The notes below the pieces were generated by a model. That model was not told where the DNA came from. It saw nothing but the letters and a program-made list of their open reading frames with translations, and did no database searches. A stretch of 64,000 bases of DNA from Candidatus Methylomirabilis sp. (GTDB taxonomy: Bacteria > Methylomirabilota > Methylomirabilia > Methylomirabilales > Methylomirabilaceae), in NCBI RefSeq assembly GCF_028716865.1, contig NZ_JAQUOY010000007.1:24429-88428 (forward strand). Direction: 5' to 3'. Both the position numbers and the translations under genes were made by a program. Positions 33,839-42,259 of this stretch are shown in pieces (position 1 is the stretch's first letter; each line of letters starts with the position of its first letter).

Positions 33839-35157
33839 AACGGCTTCTCCTGTATAGTGCAGTGGTGAGCGCATCCCTGGGGCTTTCGGTTGGAGCATGG
33901 GCAGTGAGCGACCCGCCGCCGACAGCCGATGACCAAGCCCAGATCGAGTTCCTCAAGCGCCATTGGCAGACGCCCATCCCGCTTCAAGGCAGGCCGCCCG
34001 CCCATTTCTCGCCGATGGAGGCATCGCTTGACGCGGAAGGTTGCGCCGTCTGCCATCGAGCTCAGTACGAGGACTGGGGCAGCAGCCTGCACAGCAAAAG
34101 CATGGGGCCAGGGGTGAGAGGCCAGACAATGGAGTTGATCCATGACGATCCCAAGACGGCGCTCCGCTGCTACGGTTGCCATGCCCCTCTCACCGAGCAA
34201 CAGGAAAAGAGCGTGGATACAGGCAGCCGCCCCTCTATTTTTAAGAGGCATCGCACCTTTTTGGCGTCGCCGCCTGGCGTTCCGCCGAACGAGGCCGACG
34301 CCGCATTGAAGTTGAAGAGGAATCACGCCTTTTCGGCCTCGCTGCAGCAAAAGGGTCTGGCCTGTGCCGGGTGTCATGTCCGGGGGCACCAGCGCTTCGG
34401 GCCGCCGAAACGAGACGGCTCGCTTGAGAATGCCGCTCCGGCGGCCCAGCTTCCCCACGGTGGCGCGATCAGGACGGCGGCCTTTGAGCGAGCTGAGTTC
34501 TGCAAAGGGTGTCACCAGTTCGAGCGGGACGGGTATGCGCTGAACGGCAAGCTGCTCGAAAACACCTATAATGAATGGAAAGAAGGGCCGTATGCGCAGG
34601 ACGGCAAGACCTGCCAGAGCTGCCACATGCCGGAGCGGCGGCATCTATGGCGGGGGATCCATGATCCTGAGATGGTCAAGCACGGAGTGTCCGTCCACCT
34701 TGCGCTGGACAAGGCGCGCTACCAGGTCGGCGAGCAAGTGCGCGCTGAGATCACACTGGCCAATACCGGTGTTGGGCATCACTTCCCCACCTACGTGACG
34801 CCGAAGATCGTGATCCGATGGGAGTTGGTCGATGCGGACGGCAAGCGGGTGAATGAGAGCATGCAAGAGGAACGGATCGGACGAGAGGTTACGCTTGACC
34901 TGACGCAAGAACTCTTCGACACCAGGATTGCGCCTGGTAAGAGTCACGCCGTTCGCTATGCGCGAACCATCGACCGGACGGGGCTCACGCTACGCGCCTC
35001 CGTCGTCGTGGTGCCTGACGACTTTTACATTCAGTTCTTCGAGGCGGTGCTGCCCAAGGCGAAGACACATGAAGCCAAGGCCCTACTTGAGCAGGCCATC
35101 CGCGAGGGCCGCGCACGCTCTTTTTCCCTCTTCACGCAGAGTGTGGTAATTTCGTGA
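33835..35157 (+). CDS. Periplasmic multihaem cytochrome c (five CxxCH motifs)
   Basis: A 440-residue protein with a Sec signal peptide (LLLYSAVVSASLGLSVGAWA). It has five haem c sites: CAVCH, CYGCH, CAGCH, CKGCH and CQSCH, spread over about residues 65-270. A ~150-residue C-terminal beta-rich domain follows (VHLALDKARYQVGEQVRAEI, HHFPTYVTPKIVIRWELVDA). The haem region resembles cytochrome c554/hydroxylamine-oxidoreductase-type multihaem proteins (EGCAVCHRAQYEDWGSSLHS). It probably carries electrons in the periplasm; partner and substrate are not evident from the neighbours. Confidence 0.85.
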   Translation: MKRLLLYSAVVSASLGLSVGAWAVSDPPPTADDQAQIEFLKRHWQTPIPLQGRPPAHFSPMEASLDAEGCAVCHRAQYEDWGSSLHSKSMGPGVRGQTMELIHDDPKTALRCYGCHAPLTEQQEKSVDTGSRPSIFKRHRTFLASPPGVPPNEADAALKLKRNHAFSASLQQKGLACAGCHVRGHQRFGPPKRDGSLENAAPAAQLPHGGAIRTAAFERAEFCKGCHQFERDGYALNGKLLENTYNEWKEGPYAQDGKTCQSCHMPERRHLWRGIHDPEMVKHGVSVHLALDKARYQVGEQVRAEITLANTGVGHHFPTYVTPKIVIRWELVDADGKRVNESMQEERIGREVTLDLTQELFDTRIAPGKSHAVRYARTIDRTGLTLRASVVVVPDDFYIQFFEAVLPKAKTHEAKALLEQAIREGRARSFSLFTQSVVIS

Positions 35158-35217
35158 GACAGCGAATAGCTCATAGCTGAGGGCTGAAAGCTGACAGCTT
35201 ATTAGCGGAGGAGTGCA

Positions 35218-36720
35218 GTGAAAGTCCTGTTGGTGCATCCAAGTTCCTTGATGTATGCTGAGATCTTCCTCCGGCTTGAGCCGCTGGGGCTGGAGCGGGT
35301 GGCTCAGGCCGCCAGAATGGCGGGCCACGAGGTCAGGCTCTTTGACCTTCAGGTCTTTCACCGTCAGGACTACCTGCAAGAGCTCCGCGACTTTCACCCG
35401 CAGACCGTTGGCTTTTCGCTGAACTTTTTAGCCAATCTTCCGGAGGTGGTGGAACTGGCAAAGGAGACCAAACGCCTCCTCCCCACCTGCTTTGTCTTTG
35501 TCGGAGGCCATAGCGCGTCCTTTATCCCGCAGGAGCTTCTCGATCATGCGGAGGGCGCTATTGACTGCATCGTGCGCGGAGAAGGGGAGCCGATCATGCC
35601 GTCCCTGCTGGATGCCATCCTGGATGGAGGACTCGAAACGCTTCCAGGGGTGGTGACAGCCCACGGCGTTGGCCCCCCGCCGCTGATGCTCCACGACTTG
35701 GACCGCACGTTGCCGGCGCGAGACCTTGCCCGCAGACGGCACAAATACTTTATCGGGGTCCTGGATCCCTGTGCCTCGATTGAGTTTACCCGCGGCTGCC
35801 CCTGGGACTGCTCGTTTTGCAGCGCGTGGACCTTTTACGGTCGAAGCTACCGCAAGGTCTCTCCCGAGGTGATAGGGGAGGATCTGGCCAGGATGCAGGA
35901 GCCCAATGCCTTCTTAGTCGACGATGTGGCCTTCATCCATCCGGAGGACGGGATGGCGATCGGCCGGGAGATCGAGCGTCGGGGGATCCGCAAGCAGTAT
36001 TACCTGGAGACCCGGTGTGATGTGTTGCTCCGCAATCAGGAGGTCTTTGCCTACTGGAAGCGTCTCGGGCTTCGGTACATGTTCCTCGGCCTGGAGGCCC
36101 TCGACGAGGAAGGGTTGAAGGCGATTCGGAAGCGGGCCACGCCCAGCGAGAACTTTCAGGCCCTGGAGGTGGCGCGGAGGCTGGGATTTACCGTGGCCCT
36201 CAACATCATCGCCGATTCGGGATGGGACGAAGAGAGGTTTCGAATCGTTCGCGAGTGGGCCGCCGGTGTCCCCGAGATCGTCCACCTGACCGTGAATACC
36301 CCATACCCCGGGACGGAGACCTGGCACACAGAGTCGAGGAAGCTGACCTCCCTCGACTACCGGCTGTTCGACGTCCAACATGCCGTCCTGCCGACGACGC
36401 TTCCTCTGAAGCAGTTCTATGAAGAGCTGGTCAAGACCCAGGCGGTCTTGAATCGCAAGCACCTGGGCTGGGCCGCGGTCCGGGGGACCTTCTCCACCGC
36501 CTCCAGCTTGCTTCTACAGGGTCAGACGAACTTCGTTCGGATGCTCTGGAAGTTCCCGCGAGTCTACAATCCGGAGCGGCAGTACGGTGACCACTTTAAA
36601 GAGATGACGTATGCGTTGACCCCGCCGCCGGATAAGCAGGCTGTCAAGCCGACGCAGGCCAAGCTCTTCGTTCATGCTCCAGCGGCCGCCGGGCAGCGAA
36701 CGGCACAGGCTGAGGGGTGA
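35218..36720 (+). CDS. hpnR: Radical SAM, B12-binding hopanoid C-3 methylase (HpnR)
   Basis: A 500-residue B12-dependent class B radical SAM enzyme. The N-terminal cobalamin-binding domain (LLVHPSSLMYAEIFLRLEPL, FVFVGGHSASFIPQEL) precedes the radical SAM core with Cys194/198/201 (RGCPWDCSFCSAWTFYGRSY). Later segments are typical of HpnR (YMFLGLEALDEEGLKAIRKR, LTVNTPYPGTETWHTE). HpnR methylates hopanoids at C-3. The start is a GTG at 35218 with GCGGAGGAG upstream. With the HpnD-like gene at 49501 it indicates hopanoid production. Specificity is inferred from overall similarity. Confidence 0.8.
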   Translation: MKVLLVHPSSLMYAEIFLRLEPLGLERVAQAARMAGHEVRLFDLQVFHRQDYLQELRDFHPQTVGFSLNFLANLPEVVELAKETKRLLPTCFVFVGGHSASFIPQELLDHAEGAIDCIVRGEGEPIMPSLLDAILDGGLETLPGVVTAHGVGPPPLMLHDLDRTLPARDLARRRHKYFIGVLDPCASIEFTRGCPWDCSFCSAWTFYGRSYRKVSPEVIGEDLARMQEPNAFLVDDVAFIHPEDGMAIGREIERRGIRKQYYLETRCDVLLRNQEVFAYWKRLGLRYMFLGLEALDEEGLKAIRKRATPSENFQALEVARRLGFTVALNIIADSGWDEERFRIVREWAAGVPEIVHLTVNTPYPGTETWHTESRKLTSLDYRLFDVQHAVLPTTLPLKQFYEELVKTQAVLNRKHLGWAAVRGTFSTASSLLLQGQTNFVRMLWKFPRVYNPERQYGDHFKEMTYALTPPPDKQAVKPTQAKLFVHAPAAAGQRTAQAEG

Positions 36721-36750
36721 ACAAGAGGTTGCAAGACAGGGTTTCAACAG

Positions 36751-36862
36751 GTTAATGAGCCTGTCCAGCAAACCCCCGTTCATGCTTCGACGGGCTCAGC
36801 ACGAACGGGAAAAGGTCAATGTATTCAATACCCATTCCGTTCACCCTGAGCGTGTCGAAGGG
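36751..36862. repeat. Palindromic intergenic element (copy 1)
   Basis: Core of about 79 bp (36784-36862) with arms GCTTCGACGGGCTCAGCACG and CACCCTGAGCGTGTCGAAGG, preceded by a 30-bp flank (GAGCCTGTCCAGCAAACCCC). A second copy lies at 53610-53717 with the flank on the opposite side, so the two are inverted relative to it. No coding capacity; looks like a mobilisable mini-palindrome. Confidence 0.75.
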
Positions 36863-36907
36863 TCCATGAGAGTTTGCAGGATAGGCTCTAATGAGGAGGA
36901 ATAGCAC

Positions 36908-38119
36908 GTGAAGAGGCAATTCATTGCGTTTGCGGTCGTGACGCTGCTGGCTGCCGGGCTGGCTTTGAGCTCTGAATGGTTCATGAGCCACGACCACTGG
37001 TATGCCAAGGAGCCGGAAAAGGACTTCGCTCTCGCCAGGCTCATCGCCGATATTCGGACGTCCACGTCGCAGTATCAGGATCTGAAACAGGCCCAAGCGG
37101 ATGGCTATGTGCAGATATCGGGGAATGTGCCGTTAGAAGGCTATAATTTTCGTAAGGCAGGGAACACGCAATTTGATTATCATCACCCTTCCACGCTCCT
37201 CTACGCGCAAAGAGAAGGGCGCTGGCAACTGGTTGGGCTGAAGTATATCGCCTCGGGAGTCCGTCCCGCTAAGACCCCGTTTCAGGGGATCGATTGGGAG
37301 CGGAGCTTGGCGATCTGCCGTTATGCGGACTGGCAGGAATTTCGATCGCCCTCCCAAGAAGCCTGCCCGAAGGTTCACCCTGAAACAAAGAGCGCGTTCA
37401 CTGTCTGGTATCCGGACACGTGGGTCATCCGTCTCTGGATCTGGTATCCGAATCCGTACGGGTTGTTCGCCGGCATGAACCCTCTTCTGGCGCCGTTCGA
37501 TGATCACATGATCCCGCCGGACGAAGCAGGAAGCTGGGAGACGTGGAAAGCGCATACGGAGTTCTCGAACTTTAACCATCACTTTTCCGGATGGTTGGTG
37601 CTCGTCATGGGGATGGCGATGACAGGCTCCGCCCTCTGGGGAGGTCAGAAGTCCAGGTATGCTCATTTGTGGCCGATGCTGACGCTTGGCGTAGCGCTCT
37701 TTATCCTGTACCGAAGCGACCCGGAGTATTGGCCGTTCGGCCCACGGACGCTGACGGAGCTCCTGGGTGACCGGGAGGCGATTGAGCACAAGCTTTCCGG
37801 GATCATCGTGCTCGCCATGGGATCCGTGGAATGGCTGCGGGCACGCCGCATACTCTCTCACTGGATATGGGGAATGATCTTTCCCTGGCTTGCCATCATG
37901 GGTGGAGTGACCCTGTTATTCCATCTGCATCCGATCAGCAACTTCAACTACGTCGGGCGAACCAATTCACCTCACACGACCGAGGGGGTCACCGCGATCC
38001 TTGCCGGCATGACGTATCTCATAGGATCGCTGGGGATTATGAAACAACGTTGGTGGGGCTTGGTTCCGGCTCTCTTCGTGATCCTGATGGGCGTCCAGCT
38101 TATCGTCTACATCGAATAG
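36908..38119 (+). CDS. Uncharacterised polytopic membrane protein
   Basis: A 403-residue protein not matched to a known family. It starts at a GTG with GAGGAGG upstream. An N-terminal hydrophobic anchor (IAFAVVTLLAAGLALSS) is followed by a ~200-residue extracytoplasmic region with conserved-looking aromatic/His segments (AGNTQFDYHHPSTLLYAQRE, DDHMIPPDE). About five or six C-terminal transmembrane helices come next (225-243, 252-268, 296-311, 320-342, 358-374, 380-399). Several His residues sit near helix ends (FNHHFSGW, EHKLSG, LFHLHPISNF, SPHTTEG), which could bind haem or metal. Neighbouring cytochrome and hopanoid genes suggest an envelope role. The function is unknown. Confidence 0.75.
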   Translation: MKRQFIAFAVVTLLAAGLALSSEWFMSHDHWYAKEPEKDFALARLIADIRTSTSQYQDLKQAQADGYVQISGNVPLEGYNFRKAGNTQFDYHHPSTLLYAQREGRWQLVGLKYIASGVRPAKTPFQGIDWERSLAICRYADWQEFRSPSQEACPKVHPETKSAFTVWYPDTWVIRLWIWYPNPYGLFAGMNPLLAPFDDHMIPPDEAGSWETWKAHTEFSNFNHHFSGWLVLVMGMAMTGSALWGGQKSRYAHLWPMLTLGVALFILYRSDPEYWPFGPRTLTELLGDREAIEHKLSGIIVLAMGSVEWLRARRILSHWIWGMIFPWLAIMGGVTLLFHLHPISNFNYVGRTNSPHTTEGVTAILAGMTYLIGSLGIMKQRWWGLVPALFVILMGVQLIVYIE

Positions 38120-38140
38120 AGTAGAAGCGACGCGCGAGTC

Positions 38141-38782
38141 CTATTTCTTCTTCTTCCACGTTCCGTCGGATTCGGTGCGCCGCTTCAGGCTCAACAGCGC
38201 GTTCGACAAGTCTTTTTTAATCATCATATCTTCCACGAATCTGGGGATAAACATGCCGCTGTCCAAGCTCGTTGTATATCGAAGCATAGTCCTACCATGG
38301 CCGTACGGGAGAAACTCCCAGGTACCGAACGTCTCCGCGATGTCGTGTTTCCTCGATTTATCCAGCGTCCAGCTCACTGTTTGCTGCTCAGGTTTGAAAA
38401 TCAGATCGATCGTATAAACGATCACGCCAAGCGGAACGTGAACCGTCTCGGTAACCTTCATGGTGCCTTGGGTTTTTTCAAGGACCTCAACCTTCTCAAG
38501 CCGCGGCATAAATTCGCTGAACGTATGATAGTTCAACATGACCGCCCACACGGCCTCTGGTGGCCTGTTGATGACGCAGTAGGCTTTGATTCTGGCGCTG
38601 CTCGTGCCGTCCTCAGCGGGATGGTCTTTTGCCTTCAGCACCACGCCGCCCTTTTCCATCCTGATTAATTCACCGGCCGTAAGTCCGCTGGTCGCGGACT
38701 CACCGGCCCCGAAAGAGGCCGTCGGAAGCAGGAATACGAACGCGGCAAATACGAAGGGGATGACCTTGGCCATATGTGGCAC
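38141..38782 (-). CDS. SRPBCC (START-like) periplasmic protein
   Basis: A 213-residue protein with a signal peptide (VIPFVFAAFVFLLPTASFGA) and a SRPBCC/polyketide-cyclase-like fold: YCVINRPPEAVWAVMLNYHT, FSEFMPRLEKVEVLEK, VPLGVIVYTIDLIFKPE, SWTLDKSRKHDIAETFGTWE. The C-terminal tail is Lys-rich. Such domains bind hydrophobic ligands. The GTG at 38782 has GGAGG nine bases upstream; an ATG at 38773 is the alternative. It faces the unknown membrane protein tail to tail and lies 23 bases after the selenoprotein gene on the same strand, probably in one operon with it. Confidence 0.75.
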   Translation of the reverse strand: MPHMAKVIPFVFAAFVFLLPTASFGAGESATSGLTAGELIRMEKGGVVLKAKDHPAEDGTSSARIKAYCVINRPPEAVWAVMLNYHTFSEFMPRLEKVEVLEKTQGTMKVTETVHVPLGVIVYTIDLIFKPEQQTVSWTLDKSRKHDIAETFGTWEFLPYGHGRTMLRYTTSLDSGMFIPRFVEDMMIKKDLSNALLSLKRRTESDGTWKKKK

Positions 38783-38805
38783 GTCAAAGAGCCTCCAGGG
38801 AGCGT

Positions 38806-39153
38806 CTAGCGAAGCAATTGCTCGTAGGTCGCCGAGTCAAAGCCGACCATGAGCGTGCGACCCTTCCGGAGGGTCGGGGCTCGCAGGTTTCCGGTCGGTC
38901 CCAGCAGGAGCGCCAGGAGTTGCGCCCTGTCCGGCTTGTCTTTCCGCAGGTCAACATAGATAAGCTTCTGCCCTTTCGTTGCGTAGATCTCGTCTACCTC
39001 TCGGACCAGTGCGAGCGCTTCCTTGTCCTTCAGGGTCTTTTTCTTTGCATCCACCTCTAACGCAATTTCGATACGATGTTTCGCAAGAAACTCTTGCGAC
39101 TTGGCGCAGCTCTTTCACCCGGGGCGGTGGTACCTCCAATCGATTCGTCCCAT
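38806..39153 (-). CDS. ArsC-like (thioredoxin-fold) selenoprotein with in-frame UGA
   Basis: A 115-residue protein if the TGA at 39115-39117 is read as selenocysteine (residue 13). It starts at the ATG at 39153 with GGAGGAG seven bases upstream: MGRIDWRYHRPG-U-KSCAKSQEF, giving a UxxC redox motif (Sec13, Cys16). It continues through LALVREVDEIYATKGQKL and ends GPTGNLRAPTLRKG, TLMVGFDSATYEQLLR, which is the C-terminus of the bacterial 'ArsC family (seleno)protein' group. Reading past the UGA is needed to join the perfect ribosome site to this conserved C-terminus. A standard caller would start at the GTG at 39054 and lose the active site. A SECIS-like hairpin follows the UGA. Role: thiol/selenol redox chemistry, substrate unknown. 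Confidence 0.85.
39081..39099 (-). promoter_or_regulatory. Bacterial SECIS-like hairpin for UGA decoding
   Basis: On the minus strand an 8-bp perfect stem (TCGCAAGA/TCTTGCGA) with a GTT loop begins 15 bases after the UGA at 39115-39117. Bacterial SECIS elements are hairpins inside the coding region immediately after the Sec codon, with a G/U-bearing apical loop about 16-30 nt downstream. Position, stem length and loop fit. It would recruit SelB. Confidence 0.75.
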
Positions 39154-39535
39154 TGAGATCTCCTCCATTATGCCAGCACGGTACGTACAGACGGTCCAGG
39201 CCGCGCACTCACAGGTCTCGCTGAGAGGGTGCTTACCTAACAGCGGCTCTGGGTTCACCTGACCATCGCTTTGATTTCCACCCCCCATCTTGTCGGATAC
39301 CCGAATTGTGTGCAAGGAGAAAGTGCTCAACTTCCGACCGAGGGGCAAGCGAAGCCATAGATGCTGAGCTATCAACTCCCGGCATGAAGAAGAAATAATA
39401 GATGAGCCTGTCGAAGCGCAATAAGGAATCTGCGGGGCAGGCTCAGATAGCTTTGATAAAGGACTTGCGTATTTGCGAGCCATTGTGTAATTTCATCACT
39501 TAAGTAATCTGACGTCAACCCCTACTGAGGTCCGT
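39154..39535. other. Divergent intergenic region (selenoprotein / lgt)
   Basis: 382 bases with no supported gene. It has an inverted repeat GAGCCTG/CAGGCTC at 39404-39444 that resembles the outer flank of the palindromic elements at 36751 and 53610. It also has the GGAGGAG ribosome site of the selenoprotein and the promoter side of lgt, where no clear -35/-10 pair was recognised. No selC tRNA was found here. Confidence 0.5.
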
Positions 39536-40327
39536 ATGTTCGCATCGCCTGGTCCGTTCGTTCTGCAGATCGGCCCGCTGTCGATTCGTTGGTATGGCCT
39601 TCTCTTCGCCACCGCTGTTTTGCTGGGGACCTGGCTGGCGCAGCGCGAGGCGATCCGCCGTGGGGAAGATTCTGATCAGCTTCTGAACGTCATCGTGTTC
39701 GGTGTGATGGTTGGCTTAATAGGCGCGCGGCTCTACTATGTCCTGTTCAATTGGGGCTACTACGGCGCGAGGCCGATGAAGATTTTGGCGGTGTGGGAGG
39801 GGGGGCTGGCGATCCACGGTGGTCTCCTGGCTGGGGGATTGGCTACGGTCATCTATGCCGTCCGGAAGAAGTTGCCTGTGTTGACGTACCTGGATATCAT
39901 GGCCCCTTCGGCCCCGCTTGGGCAGGCGATCGGTCGGTGGGGGAATTTTTTTAATCAGGAGGCTTTCGGGACTCCAACTGACCTGCCGTGGAAACTCTAT
40001 ATCGAACCGTACCACCGGCCGCCCCATCTGGTCACCTATGAGTATTTCCATCCGACGTTCCTGTACGAATCGCTGTGGAACTTCCTGGTCTTCGCGATTC
40101 TCTACTGCCTGCTTCGCCGGCGTCTGGAGCATACCCCTGGCGCGCTGTTGCTCTGCTACGTTGGGCTGTACTCTGTCGGCCGGTTCTTCGTCGAGGGGCT
40201 CCGCATCGATAGTCTGATGCTGGGGCCCTTACGCGCGGCGCAGGTTGTGAGCCTCGGCTTGATCGCCCTCTCACTTGTCGGACTCGCCTGGTTGCGTACT
40301 GCGTCCAAGCGGCCTCAGCACCGATAG
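39536..40327 (+). CDS. lgt: Prolipoprotein diacylglyceryl transferase
   Basis: A 263-residue inner-membrane enzyme that attaches diacylglycerol to the lipobox Cys of prolipoproteins. About seven TM helices are evident. Key motifs: the catalytic His in GLAIHGGLLAG, GRWGNFFNQEAFG with the signature Arg, YEYFHPTFLYESLWN and GRFFVEGLRIDSL. The ATG follows TGAGG. It is 10 bases before gpsA, so both are probably cotranscribed for phospholipid and lipoprotein synthesis. Confidence 0.96.
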   Translation: MFASPGPFVLQIGPLSIRWYGLLFATAVLLGTWLAQREAIRRGEDSDQLLNVIVFGVMVGLIGARLYYVLFNWGYYGARPMKILAVWEGGLAIHGGLLAGGLATVIYAVRKKLPVLTYLDIMAPSAPLGQAIGRWGNFFNQEAFGTPTDLPWKLYIEPYHRPPHLVTYEYFHPTFLYESLWNFLVFAILYCLLRRRLEHTPGALLLCYVGLYSVGRFFVEGLRIDSLMLGPLRAAQVVSLGLIALSLVGLAWLRTASKRPQHR

Positions 40328-40337
40328 GGATACGCCG

Positions 40338-41336
40338 ATGGAACATATCGGCGTCGTCGGAGCCGGGGCCTGGGGGACCACGCTTGCCAAACTGTTAACC
40401 GAAAAAGGGCACGCGGTCACTCTCTGGGTGCGGGAGCGTGAACTCGCCGTCACAATGGCGAGGGAGCACGAGAACAGTCTCTACCTGCCGGGGATTGAAC
40501 TACCCGAGGCACTTGAGGTCACGACCTCCCTTGCTGAGGTCGCCCGAGGCTGCTCGGCCATTCTGCTGGTCACCCCTTCGCATGTCTTTCGTTCCGTATT
40601 TACGGACCTGCTGCCTTTCATTCGAGAATCGCCACTTTTCATCATTGCAACTAAAGGGCTGGAACCAAATAGTTGCATGACTATGTGGCAGGTACTACAT
40701 GAGGTTGCTCCGTCCATGCGGACGCTGGCTGTGCTCTCAGGTCCCACCTTTGCGAAAGAGGTGAGCAGGGGACTGCCTACGGCGGCGGTCGCGGCATCAG
40801 CGGAGGCTGCCGTAGCATTACGGGTTCAGGGCTTGCTGAGCACGCCAACCTTTCGCGTGTATGCCGGAAGCGATCCATTGGGCGTAGAGTTGGGGGGGGC
40901 GATCAAGAACGTGATTGCCATCGCCGCCGGGATAGTAGACGGCCTTGGACTCGGGCATAATGCGCTGGCCGCCCTCATCACCCGCGGGTTACATGAAATG
41001 ACCCGGCTGGGTGTCGCGATGGGCGCGCGCGCCGAGACATTCGCTGGGCTGGCGGGGCTTGGGGACCTCGTGCTGACATGCACCGGGGACCTCTCACGAA
41101 ATCGGCAACTTGGACTGGCGCTGGGCAGGGGCGCGGCGTTGTCCGAGCTGCTGGAGCGCAGCCCGACGGTGAAGGAAGGGGTCAACGCCTCGAAAGGCGC
41201 CGTCGATCTTGCCCGTCGCTTCTCTGTTGACATGCCGATTTGCCAGGAGACCTATGCGGTCCTCTTTGAACATCGATCGCCGAAGGAGGCGGTAGCGAGT
41301 CTCCTGGGTAGGGTGTTGAAATCTGAAGAGGTATAG
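40338..41336 (+). CDS. gpsA: Glycerol-3-phosphate dehydrogenase [NAD(P)+]
   Basis: A 332-residue cytoplasmic enzyme converting dihydroxyacetone phosphate to sn-glycerol 3-phosphate. Motifs: IGVVGAGAWGTTLAKLLTEK, ENSLYLPGIELPEAL, SGPTFAKEVSRGLPTA, LGGAIKNVIAIAAGIVDGL (catalytic Lys), ARAETFAGLAGLGDLVLTCT and LSRNRQLG. The ATG at 40338 (MEHIGVVG) has AGGGAT upstream and is preferred over an in-frame start at 40275 that would lie inside lgt. It follows lgt in an apparent operon. Confidence 0.96.
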   Translation: MEHIGVVGAGAWGTTLAKLLTEKGHAVTLWVRERELAVTMAREHENSLYLPGIELPEALEVTTSLAEVARGCSAILLVTPSHVFRSVFTDLLPFIRESPLFIIATKGLEPNSCMTMWQVLHEVAPSMRTLAVLSGPTFAKEVSRGLPTAAVAASAEAAVALRVQGLLSTPTFRVYAGSDPLGVELGGAIKNVIAIAAGIVDGLGLGHNALAALITRGLHEMTRLGVAMGARAETFAGLAGLGDLVLTCTGDLSRNRQLGLALGRGAALSELLERSPTVKEGVNASKGAVDLARRFSVDMPICQETYAVLFEHRSPKEAVASLLGRVLKSEEV

Positions 41337-41345
41337 AGGGCGGAC

Positions 41346-42122
41346 GTGCCATACGTGCAGGTTGGGCGCGCTCGAATCCACTTCGTTGAACACGGTCCGA
41401 GTCCGGCGAGTCCTCTGCCACCGATCGTCTTCATCCACGGGGCTGGCGGAAGTCATCAGGTGTGGCTCCAGCAGCTTAGGACATTGGGGCGGCGGCGAAA
41501 GGCCATCGCCGTAGACCTCCCTGGGCATGGCCATTCGGGTGGGAGCGGAGCCGATCGGATCGAGATCTATCGCGACGTCATCGAAGAGTTTCTAGCGGCT
41601 TTGGGTCTCGACCGTACCGTCATGGTGGGCCACTCGATGGGCGGAGCGATCACCCAGAGTATTGCATTGGATGACCCCGGTCTTCTTGCAGCGATTGTGC
41701 TGGTTGGGACCGGAGCGAAACTCCGCGTTCATCCGCAGATATTCGCTCGCCTTCAAGAGGATCCAGCAGGAACGGTTGAGCAGATCACCAAATTGGCGCG
41801 TGCGCCCGGTGCTACAGCGGAGGTGCTCAAGCAGGATATCGACGCGATACTGCGCACCTCGATCCCGGTCATCGAGGGAGACCTTCTGGCGTGCGATGCC
41901 TTTGATCTCATGGAGCAGGTGAAAGCGATCACCCTCCCAACGCTGGTGATCTGCGGGACCGACGATCTGATGGCGCCATCCAAATACGGCGAGTATCTGC
42001 ATCATCAGATCAACGGATCGCAGTTCCAACTCGTTCCCGCTGCCGGCCACATGGTCATGCTGGAACAGCCGGACGAGGTGAGCCGAAGCATTGAAACTTT
42101 CCTCGAGCGGCTGGGCTGTTAA
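41346..42122 (+). CDS. Alpha/beta-fold hydrolase
   Basis: A 258-residue hydrolase starting with GTG ten bases after gpsA. The oxyanion strand IVFIHGAGGSHQVW is followed by the nucleophile elbow VMVGHSMGGA (Ser), the acid in LVICGTDDLMAP and the catalytic His in PAAGHMVMLEQPDEV. This completes the Ser-Asp-His triad. The cap region is short. Substrate cannot be predicted; the family includes esterases and C-C hydrolases. It is the third gene of a probable lgt-gpsA-hydrolase operon. Confidence 0.85.
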   Translation: MPYVQVGRARIHFVEHGPSPASPLPPIVFIHGAGGSHQVWLQQLRTLGRRRKAIAVDLPGHGHSGGSGADRIEIYRDVIEEFLAALGLDRTVMVGHSMGGAITQSIALDDPGLLAAIVLVGTGAKLRVHPQIFARLQEDPAGTVEQITKLARAPGATAEVLKQDIDAILRTSIPVIEGDLLACDAFDLMEQVKAITLPTLVICGTDDLMAPSKYGEYLHHQINGSQFQLVPAAGHMVMLEQPDEVSRSIETFLERLGC

Positions 42123-42158
42123 GAGGTCTTCTGGTAACTACTCAGGTAGATAGGCTGA

Positions 42159-42245
42159 AGACTGAAGGCTGCTAGGGGTACCGAAGGTCTTAAATGGCGT
42201 GGTTCGTGCTGTGCGAGCTCATGTAGAACCTTCAGCCTTCAGTCT
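42159..42245. repeat. Inverted repeat between convergent genes
   Basis: Perfect 13-bp arms AGACTGAAGGCTG (42159-42171) and CAGCCTTCAGTCT (42233-42245) lie in the 137-base gap between two convergent genes. They could form a bidirectional terminator-like hairpin, though the 61-base loop is long. It resembles the 'GCTGAAGGCTGA' words seen in spacers at 23210 and 35170. Confidence 0.6.
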
Positions 42246-42259
42246 AAACGCCTAAGCAG

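Noticed and set aside
38951..39208. Minus-strand frame of 85 codons over the start of the selenoprotein
   Set aside because: It has no ribosome site or recognisable product. The adjacent frame with GGAGGAG and the in-frame UGA explains the conserved sequence.
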